Source: an uncultured Marinoscillum sp. | Lineage (GTDB): Bacteria; Bacteroidota; Bacteroidia; Cytophagales; MED-G16 | DNA length: 38,124 bases | Assembly (NCBI GenBank): GCA_902628365.1 | Contig: CACOMW010000014.1 | Span: 1-38,124 of the forward strand | Direction: 5' to 3' | In this document: positions 16,924 through 26,344 of the stretch, piece by piece | Numbering within the stretch: position 1 is the stretch's first letter | How the letters are laid out: the number at the start of each line of letters is the position of its first letter | The notes under the pieces: model-generated | The model's input: the letters and a program-made list of their open reading frames with translations, nothing else | What the model was told of the DNA's origin: nothing | Database searches by the model: none | Program-made: the position numbers and the translations under genes

Positions 16924-17958
16924 TTAAGCTTTTTTATTTGCTAATTGACCACATGCTGCATCTATATCCTTACCTCTACTTCTTCTAACCTTGATAACTA
17001 CTCCTTTATTTTCTAGAAATGAGATAAAATGATTCATTTTTAATTCTGAAGATTTTTCATATTGACCATTATCAATTGGATTATATTCAATAATATTAAC
17101 TTTGGACGGAGTATGTTTAGTAAAAGAGTAAAGGTTTTTAGCATCTTCAATAGAATCATTAAAATCGTTAAATAAAATATATTCATAGGTTAGCTGTTTT
17201 TTCATCTTTGAATAATAATATTTTAAAGCTTTTTTAAGAGAGTTTAATGAATTAGATTCTCCAATTGGCATAATCTGATTTCTTTTTTCATCAGATGCAG
17301 CATGTAATGACAACGCTAAATTGACTCCAATATTATCATCAGCCAATTTTTTAATCATTTTTGAAATTCCTGAAGTTGAAAGAGTAATTCTTCTTTTAGA
17401 GATATTTAAACCTTTAGATGAAGTTAAGTAATCAATAGATTGAATAACATTTGAGTAATTCAATAAAGGTTCTCCCATACCCATGTAAACGATATTAGAT
17501 AGTGAAAAGTTATAATTCTCCTTAGCTTGCCTTCTAATATGAACAACTTGATCGTAAATTTCTCCTGCAGACAAATTCCTTTTTCTATCCATAGTTCCGG
17601 TAGCACAAAATTTACAGGAAAGAGAACATCCAACTTGAGATGAAATACAAGCCGTCATCCTTTTATTTTGGGGGATAAGAACTCCTTCTACAGTATAGCC
17701 ATCAAAAAGCTTAAATTTAGTTTTTATTGTTTTGTCACTGCTAACTTGAATTTCTTCAGAATCAATCGAGTTAATTATATAATTAGAGTCTAACAATTCT
17801 CTATTTGACTTTGAAATATTTTTCATTTCTTCAAAAGAAGTCTTTGACTTTTTCCATAACCATTCCATTACTTGCTTGGCTACAAAGCTCTTTTGATTTT
17901 TTTTAAGAAGAAACTCTTCAAGCTCTGTACTCGAAATTGTTCTTATATCTTTTTTCAT
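16924..17958 (-). CDS. rlmN: 23S rRNA (adenine-2503-C2) methyltransferase, radical SAM
   Basis: This 344-residue protein is a complete RlmN. In this family the enzyme methylates C2 of A2503 in 23S rRNA and of A37 in some tRNAs, using a [4Fe-4S] cluster and a methyl-cysteine intermediate. The radical SAM cluster motif is CSLSCKFC (about residue 111), preceded by ISSQVG. The SAM-binding GMGEPLLN and the ALSLHAA strand follow. The resolving cysteine is in the C-terminal DIDAACGQLA, and RRSRG fits the family. The N-terminal helical domain contains FVAKQVMEWLWKK. It is flanked by its own promoter and terminator candidates and is divergent from dctQ. Confidence 0.96.
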   Translation of the reverse strand: MKKDIRTISSTELEEFLLKKNQKSFVAKQVMEWLWKKSKTSFEEMKNISKSNRELLDSNYIINSIDSEEIQVSSDKTIKTKFKLFDGYTVEGVLIPQNKRMTACISSQVGCSLSCKFCATGTMDRKRNLSAGEIYDQVVHIRRQAKENYNFSLSNIVYMGMGEPLLNYSNVIQSIDYLTSSKGLNISKRRITLSTSGISKMIKKLADDNIGVNLALSLHAASDEKRNQIMPIGESNSLNSLKKALKYYYSKMKKQLTYEYILFNDFNDSIEDAKNLYSFTKHTPSKVNIIEYNPIDNGQYEKSSELKMNHFISFLENKGVVIKVRRSRGKDIDAACGQLANKKA

Positions 17959-17979
17959 TCAATATATTTTTAAAGATTA

Positions 17980-17987
17980 CAAAGATA
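17980..17987 (-). promoter_or_regulatory. candidate -7 element of rlmN
   Basis: The minus strand reads TATCTTTG, an exact TAnnTTTG match, 21 nt before the rlmN ATG at 17958. It lies in the 69-bp gap shared with the divergent dctQ. Confidence 0.42.
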
Positions 17988-18027
17988 TTAAATCCAATAT
18001 TTTGTATTTTGTATTAGTCATTTAAAT

Positions 18028-18519
18028 ATGTTAAAAAAAAATATTGAAAATCTGATAAAAAAAACTGGCCAAATCACTTCTTGGTTTAGTCTATTTTTAG
18101 TCGTAGTTATTTCAATAGATGTTTTTCTTAGATATATTTTTAACTACTCAACAGCTGGATTTTATGAATTGGAGTGGCACCTTTTTGCATGTATATTTAT
18201 TTTAGGATCATCATATACTCTACAAAAAGATAGACATGTACGGGTTGATGTCTTTTACAATGAATTTAGCGATAAAACTAAAAATTGGATTAATCTAATT
18301 GGATCAATAGTATTTTTATTGCCATTTAGTTATGTAATAATAATTTCTTCAATTCCATTTGTAGAAAATTCCTACTCTATTTTGGAATCCAGTCCTGATC
18401 AAGGCGGACTTCCATTCAGATTTATTATAAAGTCCATTATTCCAATTGGTTTTATTTTGTTTTTCCTTCAAGGTTGTTTAGAAATAGTAAAATATATTTC
18501 GCAATTAAATAAAAGATAG
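18028..18519 (+). CDS. dctQ: TRAP transporter small permease subunit
   Basis: This 163-residue protein has four hydrophobic segments (about residues 18-36, 50-66, 87-108 and 132-152) and the DctQ-family pattern: DVFLRYIFNYSTAGFYELEW near residue 31, then DRHVRVDVFYNEFS. In TRAP systems it pairs with DctM in the inner membrane for Na+-coupled uptake driven by a periplasmic binding protein. Its stop codon touches the start of dctM. The matching binding protein is on the opposite strand just beyond dctM. Confidence 0.9.
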   Translation: MLKKNIENLIKKTGQITSWFSLFLVVVISIDVFLRYIFNYSTAGFYELEWHLFACIFILGSSYTLQKDRHVRVDVFYNEFSDKTKNWINLIGSIVFLLPFSYVIIISSIPFVENSYSILESSPDQGGLPFRFIIKSIIPIGFILFFLQGCLEIVKYISQLNKR

Positions 18520-18521
18520 TG

Positions 18522-19841
18522 ATGATAGAATACATTCCTTTATTATTATTTGCTTTAGTTTTTGTATTAATTCTAATTGGATACCCAGTAGCATTAACTT
18601 TGGGAGGTATTTCTGTTATTGCTGGTATTATTTTTTTTGATATTGATTTTTTTTACCTGCTTTCATTAAGAATTTATGGGATAATGAACAATTTTGTTCT
18701 TTTAGCTGTTCCTCTATTTATTTTTATGGGTATCACTCTTGAAAAGTCTGGAATAGCTGAAAAATTGCTTGAAACAATGGCTTTGATGTTTGGAAGGATT
18801 AAAGGAGGGTTAGCAATTTCAGTTATTATAGTTGGAGCGATGTTAGCTGCTTCAACAGGTATAGTTGGAGCAACAGTAGTAACTATGGGCCTAATAAGTT
18901 TACCTACGATGTTAAAAAGAGGGTATAGTCCGACTTTAGCAACGGGAGTGATTGCATCATCAGGAACTTTAGGTCAAATTATTCCACCTTCAGTTGTTCT
19001 AGTTTTACTTGGAAGCGTTTTAAATGTATCAGTTGGAAATCTATTTACTTCTGCATTATTTCCTGGACTAATTTTAGTTTTTTTATACCTTCTGTATATC
19101 ATAATAATTTCTTTAATCTATCCAAAACTTGCACCTAGCATGCCAGAAAAAGAGATAATAAAATTTCATGAGGAAACAAGTTTTTTTCAGATTACTAAAG
19201 CTTTTGTTTTTCCATTTTTTCTTATCGGAGCAGTATTAGGATCAATTTTTGCTGGTATAGCATCACCAACTGAAGCAGCAGGAATTGGAGCATTAGGAGC
19301 CATAATTCTAAGTAAATCAAATGGAGGATTAAAATCAAAGGTACTTAAAGAAATTATGCAAGAAACTACTCATCTAACTTCCACAGTATTCTTGATTCTT
19401 ATTGGAGCAACTTCGTTTTCATTAGTTTTTAGAGGATTAGAAGGAGACAAGGTTCTCATAGATCTAATAACCCAAGCAAACCTATCACCTAATGAATTTG
19501 TAATATTAGTTCTTTTAATAATATTTATTGCTGGATTTTTTATCGATTTCATTGAAATAATATTTATTATAGTTCCGGTTGTCGTTCCAATATTTGTAGC
19601 ATTAGAAGTTGACTTAATATGGGTAGGAATATTAATTGCGATTAACCTTCAAACATCATTTTTAACTCCACCTTTTGGTTTTTCATTATTTTACTTGAAA
19701 AGTGTTGCACCGAAAGAGGTAAAAACAAAAGACATATATGTAGGAATAATTCCTTTTGTATTAATTCAATTAATATTTCTAACTATTCTTGTTATTTACC
19801 CAGAAATAGTATCAATTTTTCCAAAATTATTAATGAAATAA
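18522..19841 (+). CDS. dctM: TRAP transporter large permease subunit
   Basis: This ~439-residue protein has about 12 hydrophobic segments. TRAP large-subunit motifs include VPLFIFMGITLEKSGIAE (about 53-70), the first hairpin region ASTGIVGATVVTMG and SSGTLGQIIPPSV, and the second half ASPTEAAGIGALGA, DFIEIIFIIVPVVVP and LQTSFLTPPFGFSLFYLK. It forms the transport core with DctQ. A GTG at 18519 overlapping the dctQ stop is a possible alternative start; the ATG at 18522 is preferred. Its stop at 19841 directly abuts the stop of the convergent dctP, with no spacer. Confidence 0.94.
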   Translation: MIEYIPLLLFALVFVLILIGYPVALTLGGISVIAGIIFFDIDFFYLLSLRIYGIMNNFVLLAVPLFIFMGITLEKSGIAEKLLETMALMFGRIKGGLAISVIIVGAMLAASTGIVGATVVTMGLISLPTMLKRGYSPTLATGVIASSGTLGQIIPPSVVLVLLGSVLNVSVGNLFTSALFPGLILVFLYLLYIIIISLIYPKLAPSMPEKEIIKFHEETSFFQITKAFVFPFFLIGAVLGSIFAGIASPTEAAGIGALGAIILSKSNGGLKSKVLKEIMQETTHLTSTVFLILIGATSFSLVFRGLEGDKVLIDLITQANLSPNEFVILVLLIIFIAGFFIDFIEIIFIIVPVVVPIFVALEVDLIWVGILIAINLQTSFLTPPFGFSLFYLKSVAPKEVKTKDIYVGIIPFVLIQLIFLTILVIYPEIVSIFPKLLMK

Positions 19842-20963
19842 TTATAAAGTATAATACATTTTATCACTTACAGCAGACCACTCTTCAATTGATTCTCTAA
19901 ATTTTTTATAATGTTGAAAAACTTTTTTACTTTTTTCGTCATTTGATACCAATTCATCAATAACTTCGTTCGTTTTTCTTTTTAATTCTTTAATGACTTC
20001 TTCAGGAAATTGTTTAAGTATAACCCCTTTTTCTTTTACCAATTTATTCAAATAAATACTATTTTTTGAATCGCATTCACACAGCATCCATGTATTCATC
20101 GCTTCAATTCCATGGATGATAATTTCTTGTAAATCAGATGGAAGGTTATAAAATTTTTTTTTGTTAACAATCATTTCTAGAACTCCTCCTGGCTCATGCC
20201 AACCAGGGTAATAATAGTATTTTGCAACTTGATAAAATCCCATCAAATAATCATGATATGGTCCAATCCACTCAGTAGCATCGATTACTCCTCTCTCTAA
20301 ATTCGTATATATTTCTCCTCCAGCAACAGTTACAGCAGAACCTCCTACCTTTGATAATACTTTTCCTCCAAAGCCAGGGATCCTCATTTTCAAACCTTTT
20401 AAATCTTGAATTGAATTAATTTCTTTATTAAACCACCCTCCCATTTGCATACTAGTATTTCCTCCAGGAAAAGGAATTAGATCAAAGGGATCATATAATT
20501 CTTTATATAAGTCATTTCCACCACCAGAAATTAGCCATGCATTCATTTGTAGAGGGTTCATTCCAAAAGGAACAGATGAAAAAAATTGACATGCGGGAAC
20601 TTTACCTGCCCAATAGTATGAAGCACCACTTCCCATTTCAATCGCGCCACTACTAACAGCATCAAAACATTCTAGACTAGGAATTAACTCTCCCCCACCG
20701 TAAACCTTTATTTCTAACCTCCCCCCTGACATCTTATTTATCCACTTTGATAAAATATTACATCCCTCGCCTAGTACTGGGAAATTCGGAGGCCATGTTG
20801 TTACCATCTTCCACTTATAATTTTTATTAAAGTTTATATTGGGAGAATTTATTTTACTTTCAGACTTTTTATCGGAACAGGATGCTAAAGAAACAAAAGA
20901 AGCAGATAAAGCAAGACTAGAACTAGTAATAAATTTTCTTCTAGAGGATGTTTTATTTTTCAT
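19842..20963 (-). CDS. dctP: TRAP transporter substrate-binding lipoprotein, TakP-like
   Basis: This 373-residue binding protein has a twin-arginine signal (SSRRKFITSSSLALSASF) followed by a lipobox (LASC, Cys about 29), so it is probably a Tat-exported lipoprotein. The mature part resembles the TakP branch, which binds 2-oxo acids or lactate with a metal ion. Supporting features are LKMRIPGFGGKV with the conserved carboxylate-binding Arg, GVIDATEWIGPYHDY with the Glu-Trp pair, KYYYYPGWHEPGG and MGSGASYYWAGK. The substrate class is therefore inferred as small monocarboxylates. It faces dctQ-dctM tail to tail and follows the DUF5916 gene by 27 nt; a near-consensus -7 box (TACCTTTA, 20983-20990) suggests it may have its own promoter. 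Confidence 0.9.
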   Translation of the reverse strand: MKNKTSSRRKFITSSSLALSASFVSLASCSDKKSESKINSPNINFNKNYKWKMVTTWPPNFPVLGEGCNILSKWINKMSGGRLEIKVYGGGELIPSLECFDAVSSGAIEMGSGASYYWAGKVPACQFFSSVPFGMNPLQMNAWLISGGGNDLYKELYDPFDLIPFPGGNTSMQMGGWFNKEINSIQDLKGLKMRIPGFGGKVLSKVGGSAVTVAGGEIYTNLERGVIDATEWIGPYHDYLMGFYQVAKYYYYPGWHEPGGVLEMIVNKKKFYNLPSDLQEIIIHGIEAMNTWMLCECDSKNSIYLNKLVKEKGVILKQFPEEVIKELKRKTNEVIDELVSNDEKSKKVFQHYKKFRESIEEWSAVSDKMYYTL

Positions 20964-20990
20964 AGTGCTTTATAAAATAAACTAAAGGTA

Positions 20991-23240
20991 TTAAATGTTT
21001 AACCAATAATTAATTTTAAAAGCAAAAGATCTATTTTTAAGATTCATAAATAAAGGATTTTCAGCATAATAATTATCTGTATAAACTAAATAAATATCAG
21101 ATAAGGGTTGAAATCTCCATTGAAATCTAGCATTAATATTTATATTATCTATCTGATTATTGTATTGCAGATAAGTACTTAAAAATAAATCTTTAGTAAA
21201 GCTTATATTAATTTTAGAGCTAAGGGTAAGAAATTGCGCGTCTGAATATGGAGAAGGAAATTCTAGGTCATTAAATTGAGAACTTAAAGAAACATTAAAA
21301 TTAGGAGGTAATTTATATGTTACAGTACCACCTAAAGTTCTTATTTTTCCATTGAAAAATCCACCTAATTTACCGTTTAAGCTTAAAGAAGTCTTTTTTC
21401 TACCATTAGATCTAAAATAAAATGTATAATTCGAATAATTATAGTCACTTAAAGCAGGTAAAGGTTCACCATCGGAACGAGAAGGATCAAAATCATATAA
21501 TAATTTAGTATAAATACGATTATTTTTTATTGTAATATTAGCATCGCTTCTAAATCTAACATTATAATCTATATCAATATCATAATCCGTTGTACCATTA
21601 ACTGGGTCGAAATACATTTCATAATCAATTTCTGGCCCATGACTATTAACAGAACTTTTTTTTGGATAAAAAATATACTTAGCAGAAGGACTTAAAAACA
21701 TAAAATCTTTTCTAGGTACAAATCCCACTTCAGGATTATAATTTTCACCTACAGCCCAAAAATAAGTTGTTGCCTGGAATTCAGGAGATTTATAAGTGAA
21801 ATTAGCACCATATGATGATCTATCTTGATATTTCTGATTTTCTAAGGATTGGTGATAATATAATTCTGAGTTCCATCGGGTGTCTTTACTTTTTATTTTA
21901 GACTCAAATCCAAAAACTCTATTGAAGTGATTTAGATCAATACTATAACTATCTTCAGTTGGATTAAAAATTGCTTCCTTATTAACCAAAAATGCTAAAA
22001 TTTTAGAGTTAGTTAAAATATTTTTTTCTAAAACGGCCATTCCATAGTTAAAAGAAGGTATTCCGCTTGACTTTAACCTTGCCGTCTGCATATTTAATAT
22101 ACCTATTCTTAAACCTTCATTTAATTTGCCAGCTAGTTTGGCTCCATAGATAATTGGATTTTGAACATACTGATTTGTTGTTGTATCTTTTGCAATACCT
22201 ATTCTCCTAGTAAACATAGGTTTTGTCGATCTTGATCCTAAGTCAGTAAATAAATCTGCATTATCAATAAAAAATTCTCTTTTTTCAGGATAAAACAATT
22301 CAAATCTTGTCAAATTAGTTCGTTGTTCATCTACCTCTACTTGAGAAAAATCTGGATTGAAAGTTAAATCTAGATTTAAAGATGAACTTAAACTTAATTT
22401 TGCATCTAATCCAACATCCATATCAAAATCTTTAGATACTGGAGAAGTCGTTTTATTTTGTAAACCAGATCCTGAAACATAAGGTACTAAAACAAAGTTT
22501 TTTGATGATTTCCCTAATGGATATTCAAATTCTAAAATGCCTGTTAGTGAAAGATTGCCTTGAGATTTTCCTAAAGGTACTGCAGTCCATGCAGACCTCT
22601 CATTTATTTTACTATTGCCTCTGTACACCTGTAAGTTCCAGGTCTTACTTCCCGTTTGGTATCTTATTGAGTTGAATGGTATTTTGAATTCACATAACCA
22701 ATATCCGTCATGAATTTTAACACCAGAATACCATTTTGTATTCCAATTAACATTAAACCAAGAAATTCCTCTACCTGGGGAATAGCTCCCTTCACCACCA
22801 TCTGAGACTAATGCTTCCCTTTGAATTCCAAAAGGAGATAGGGCAAAATTAAAAGCATTTGATTCATCAAGAAATGTATCAAACATAAATGCTATGTAAT
22901 CAATTGAACCGCCAAAAAAATCTCTTTTTAAATCTCCAACCATAAACTTTTTCCCAGGTATATCTTCTAACTTTGCTAACATATATAAATACTTGTCGTC
23001 GTAAGCTATTCTAAATTCGGAATCTAACTCAGCTGAAATTGAGTCTCTAGGACTTGTTTGAAAAAAATTTGATTTTACTTCTGCTTCCTTCCAAAAATCT
23101 TCATTCATCTCGCCATCTAATACAATTTCTTCACTTATTTTTTTGGCAAAAATTCTTTTCTCATCTGTATTCTGAGAAAAGAGAAATGAGCAAATAAAAC
23201 TAAAAATTATAGTTGGTAGGATATATTTTGAGTTAATCAT
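20991..23240 (-). CDS. CBM9-like / DUF5916 outer-membrane protein
   Basis: This 749-residue protein has a signal peptide (about 1-22, ending FLFSQ). A CBM9-like beta-sandwich domain (about 28-230) includes IVLDGEMNEDFWKEA, FRIAYDDKYLYMLAKL and GYWLCEFKIPFNSIRY. The rest (about 240-749) is DUF5916-like and beta-strand rich: LTFNPDFSQVEVDEQRTN, LFYPEKREFFIDNADLF and FTRRIG. The terminal strand SFAFKINYWLNI suits an outer-membrane barrel. The family is common in Bacteroidota and its function is not established; it is sometimes called a hydrolase without proof. It lies between secDF (78 nt upstream) and dctP (27 nt downstream) on the same strand. Confidence 0.87.
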   Translation of the reverse strand: MINSKYILPTIIFSFICSFLFSQNTDEKRIFAKKISEEIVLDGEMNEDFWKEAEVKSNFFQTSPRDSISAELDSEFRIAYDDKYLYMLAKLEDIPGKKFMVGDLKRDFFGGSIDYIAFMFDTFLDESNAFNFALSPFGIQREALVSDGGEGSYSPGRGISWFNVNWNTKWYSGVKIHDGYWLCEFKIPFNSIRYQTGSKTWNLQVYRGNSKINERSAWTAVPLGKSQGNLSLTGILEFEYPLGKSSKNFVLVPYVSGSGLQNKTTSPVSKDFDMDVGLDAKLSLSSSLNLDLTFNPDFSQVEVDEQRTNLTRFELFYPEKREFFIDNADLFTDLGSRSTKPMFTRRIGIAKDTTTNQYVQNPIIYGAKLAGKLNEGLRIGILNMQTARLKSSGIPSFNYGMAVLEKNILTNSKILAFLVNKEAIFNPTEDSYSIDLNHFNRVFGFESKIKSKDTRWNSELYYHQSLENQKYQDRSSYGANFTYKSPEFQATTYFWAVGENYNPEVGFVPRKDFMFLSPSAKYIFYPKKSSVNSHGPEIDYEMYFDPVNGTTDYDIDIDYNVRFRSDANITIKNNRIYTKLLYDFDPSRSDGEPLPALSDYNYSNYTFYFRSNGRKKTSLSLNGKLGGFFNGKIRTLGGTVTYKLPPNFNVSLSSQFNDLEFPSPYSDAQFLTLSSKINISFTKDLFLSTYLQYNNQIDNININARFQWRFQPLSDIYLVYTDNYYAENPLFMNLKNRSFAFKINYWLNI

Positions 23241-23318
23241 AGAAATATTTTACGTAAACAGATGCCTGTAGTTATAAATACTTTAAATAATTATTGTAAA
23301 TATTTTATAAAGAGTTTT

Positions 23319-26294
23319 TTATTTTTTATAAAACTCAACCATGATTGGGGTAGCTACGAAAACAGATGAATACGTCCCAATCATTATGCCAATCAATAAT
23401 GCAAATGAAAAACCTCCTAGAGAAGGCCCTCCAAATAAAAATAGGACTAATACAACGATAAAAGTTGTCATAGATGTAATTATAGTTCTACTTAAAGTTT
23501 TATTAATTGATTCATTTACTAATGGAATTAAATTACCACCTACTTTTAACCCCATAGTTTCTCTTATTCTATCAAATACCACTACAGTATCATTTATTGA
23601 ATAACCTATTATAGTTAATATAGCAGCTATGAATACTTGGTCAACCTCATATGAAACACCAAAAAAGTTAGCTATAGAAAATGCTGATAAAACAAAAAGT
23701 GTGTCATGTAGAAGTGCAACAACAGCTCCTGTAGAAAATTGCCATTTTCTAAAACGAATTAAAATATACAAGAAAATAACTAATAATGCTAAAATTCCGG
23801 ACAAATAGGATGAATTTTTAATATCATCTGCAATAGTTGCCCCTACTTTTGAGGAACTTGAAATAGTAAAATTTTTATCATCTACTCTAGAATCATCCTC
23901 TACAAAAGATTTATTAGTAAATTGTTCTAATCCTTTTATAAGTTGATTTTTAACATTTAAATCAGCATCATCTGACTCATCATCAATTAAATAGGATGTT
24001 GTTACCTTAAAGGTTGTACTATTACCAAAAGTTTTTACTTCTACACCTTTATTATCAAAAACTTGAGATAGAGAGGTTTCCATTTCAGATGTATTATATG
24101 GCTCATCAAAAGATATCACATATGATCTTCCTCCTTTAAAATCAACACCCAATACAAGCCCTTTAACTATATAACAAATTATCCCAAAAGAAATAAAAGA
24201 GCTTGAAAAAACATATGCTATTTTTCTCTTAGATAAAAAGTCAAAATTAATTTTTGACATAAAGTTTCTACTAAATGAAAAAGAAAAATTTAGGTTACTA
24301 TTTTCTCCTTTTTTACTTAGATATTCAACAATTACTCTTGTTATAAATACTGCAGAAAAGAAAGAACAAATAATTCCAATAATTAGTGTAACTGCAAATC
24401 CTTTTACAGGACCTTGCCCTAAGTTATATAAAATAATACCTACTAAAAGAGTTGTTGCGTTAGCATCTATAATAGAAGTATAAGCTTTGTTGTATCCGCT
24501 GGAAATTGCCTGTTTTAATATAGCCCCATTTCTTAATTCTTCTTTTATTCGTTCGAAAATTAGAACATTAGCATCTATTGACATACCAATTGTAAGTACA
24601 ATTCCAGCTATTCCAGGTAAAGTTAGTGAAGCTGATAATTGAGCAAGAATTCCAAGAATAAAAAATATATTAAAAAATAAAGCGACATTTGCGACAAATC
24701 CACCTCTTGCATAATAAAATATCATAAAGAGAATTACTATAATTAGACCTGACAAAATAGATTTTATACCTTGTTGTTGTGCAACTTTACCTAATGTTGG
24801 GCCAATAACAACATCTTCTACAATGGTTGTTGGGGCTGGTAAAGTACCTGCCTTTAAAATATTGGCTAAATCTTGAGCTTCATCAATTGTAAAATTTCCT
24901 GTAATTTGAGAATTACCGTTTGGAATCTCATTCTGAACAACAGGGGCAGAATAAACATAGTCATCAAGAACTATTGCAATTCTTCTATTTATATTATTAG
25001 ATGTTAACTTTCTCCACAACTTAGCTCCATTTGAATTCATCTGCATTGATATCGATGGTCTTGATCCTTGATCAAGATCTTGCCTTGCATCAGTAATAAC
25101 TTCTCCAGTTAATGGGGCTCTACCTCCTCTAGAAATTTTTATAGCAAAAAGTTGAAGAACTTCATCTTCATTTTCTAAATCTACATTTTCTGTTTCAAAT
25201 GGTTTCACTGCCCAAAGAAACTTAAGAGTAGGCGGGATAAGCAATTTTACTTGATCATTCGTTAAAATATTATTAATAGAGATAGTATCTTTTACATTAT
25301 AAAATAATCCGCCGAATTCAGATTTCATCAATGAAAAAAGTGGGGAAGAAATTGAGTTTTGCAATGAATCCAAGACATTATCACCTGTTGATGAAGTATC
25401 TGAAGAAGATAATGATGGTTCATCAGAATCTATTAGTAAGTCAGCCAAATCCTGGTCCTCTTTAATCCCATTATTATTTTCATTATTTACAATTGCCTGA
25501 TTATCCTTAGATATAAGATATTGATTAATTAATGACAAAGTTCTTGTAACTTCAGGTTCATTAAGCTCAGAAACTTCCCAAAACTCTAATTTTGCAACTC
25601 CTTGTAACAATTTTCTAACTCTTTCTGGATTATCAACTCCAGGTAATTCTATTTGGATTCTTCCAGTACCTTGTTGTCTTTGGATATTTGGTTGAGATGT
25701 TCCAAATCTATCTATTCTAGTTCTTAGAATATTAAAAGATCTATCAATTGCATTTTCAACTTCAAAATTTATTATATCCAAAATTTCATCGTCTGATGAG
25801 TCAAAATCAATTCTTCCTCTATTTGAAACTGTAGAAAATATTAATGATAATTTTTTTTGTGGTGATATTTTCTTGAATTCATTGTAGAACTCATCTACAA
25901 AATTCAATTGAGTTCCTTTAATTTTTTCTTTTGCATTATTTAATGCCTGATTAAAATTTACATCTTGGTTATTTCCAGATAACCCTTTAACTATATCTAT
26001 TGGAGAAACTTCTAAAGTAACGTGCATTCCTCCTTGTAAATCCAATCCTAAATTAAGTTCTGTTTCTTTTATTTCTTTAAAAGTAAAATCCTTTATAAAA
26101 CTATAAACCGGCACATTCCAAATAGAATCTAAATACTTTTGCTTTTTATTAAAATTTACATTGCCACTTTCATCTCTAGAAAACTCAGATGCCTCATCCT
26201 GTATATTTTGTGATACAAAAGTAAATTGTAAATAGTAAATTGATAAAAATGAAATCAATAAGGTAAGAAAAATTATAAAGCCTTTATTTTTCAT
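23319..26294 (-). CDS. secDF: protein translocase subunit SecDF (fusion)
   Basis: This 991-residue protein joins SecD and SecF, the membrane proteins that use the ion gradient to pull exported proteins across the inner membrane after SecA. In the SecD half, TM1 is residues about 5-25 and NLGLDLQGGMHVTLEV is near 80. The export-domain region includes GRIQIELPGVDNPERVRKLL, and GMSIDANVLIFERIKEELRNG (about 575-595) is the key TM4 region. The SecF half starts near 690, with LGVDFKGGRSYVISF and GYSINDTVVVFDRIRE. A low-complexity Asn/Asp/Ser stretch (about 265-315) sits in the periplasmic domain. An exact -7 box lies 26 nt upstream. Confidence 0.96.
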   Translation of the reverse strand: MKNKGFIIFLTLLISFLSIYYLQFTFVSQNIQDEASEFSRDESGNVNFNKKQKYLDSIWNVPVYSFIKDFTFKEIKETELNLGLDLQGGMHVTLEVSPIDIVKGLSGNNQDVNFNQALNNAKEKIKGTQLNFVDEFYNEFKKISPQKKLSLIFSTVSNRGRIDFDSSDDEILDIINFEVENAIDRSFNILRTRIDRFGTSQPNIQRQQGTGRIQIELPGVDNPERVRKLLQGVAKLEFWEVSELNEPEVTRTLSLINQYLISKDNQAIVNNENNNGIKEDQDLADLLIDSDEPSLSSSDTSSTGDNVLDSLQNSISSPLFSLMKSEFGGLFYNVKDTISINNILTNDQVKLLIPPTLKFLWAVKPFETENVDLENEDEVLQLFAIKISRGGRAPLTGEVITDARQDLDQGSRPSISMQMNSNGAKLWRKLTSNNINRRIAIVLDDYVYSAPVVQNEIPNGNSQITGNFTIDEAQDLANILKAGTLPAPTTIVEDVVIGPTLGKVAQQQGIKSILSGLIIVILFMIFYYARGGFVANVALFFNIFFILGILAQLSASLTLPGIAGIVLTIGMSIDANVLIFERIKEELRNGAILKQAISSGYNKAYTSIIDANATTLLVGIILYNLGQGPVKGFAVTLIIGIICSFFSAVFITRVIVEYLSKKGENSNLNFSFSFSRNFMSKINFDFLSKRKIAYVFSSSFISFGIICYIVKGLVLGVDFKGGRSYVISFDEPYNTSEMETSLSQVFDNKGVEVKTFGNSTTFKVTTSYLIDDESDDADLNVKNQLIKGLEQFTNKSFVEDDSRVDDKNFTISSSSKVGATIADDIKNSSYLSGILALLVIFLYILIRFRKWQFSTGAVVALLHDTLFVLSAFSIANFFGVSYEVDQVFIAAILTIIGYSINDTVVVFDRIRETMGLKVGGNLIPLVNESINKTLSRTIITSMTTFIVVLVLFLFGGPSLGGFSFALLIGIMIGTYSSVFVATPIMVEFYKK

Positions 26295-26320
26295 TAATTA
26301 AATCTATTTTTTTTTGACGA

Positions 26321-26328
26321 CAAAAGTA
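26321..26328 (-). promoter_or_regulatory. candidate -7 element of secDF
   Basis: The minus strand reads TACTTTTG, an exact TAnnTTTG match, 26 nt before the secDF ATG at 26294. It lies in the 50-bp gap after udk and would give secDF its own transcript. Confidence 0.38.
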
Positions 26329-26344
26329 TGGAATATATATCAAA

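Noticed and set aside
23312-23336. Inverted repeat GAGTTTT/AAAACTC around the secDF stop as a terminator
   Set aside because: It overlaps the stop codon, has an 11-nt loop and lacks a clean T-run on the transcript's 3' side.
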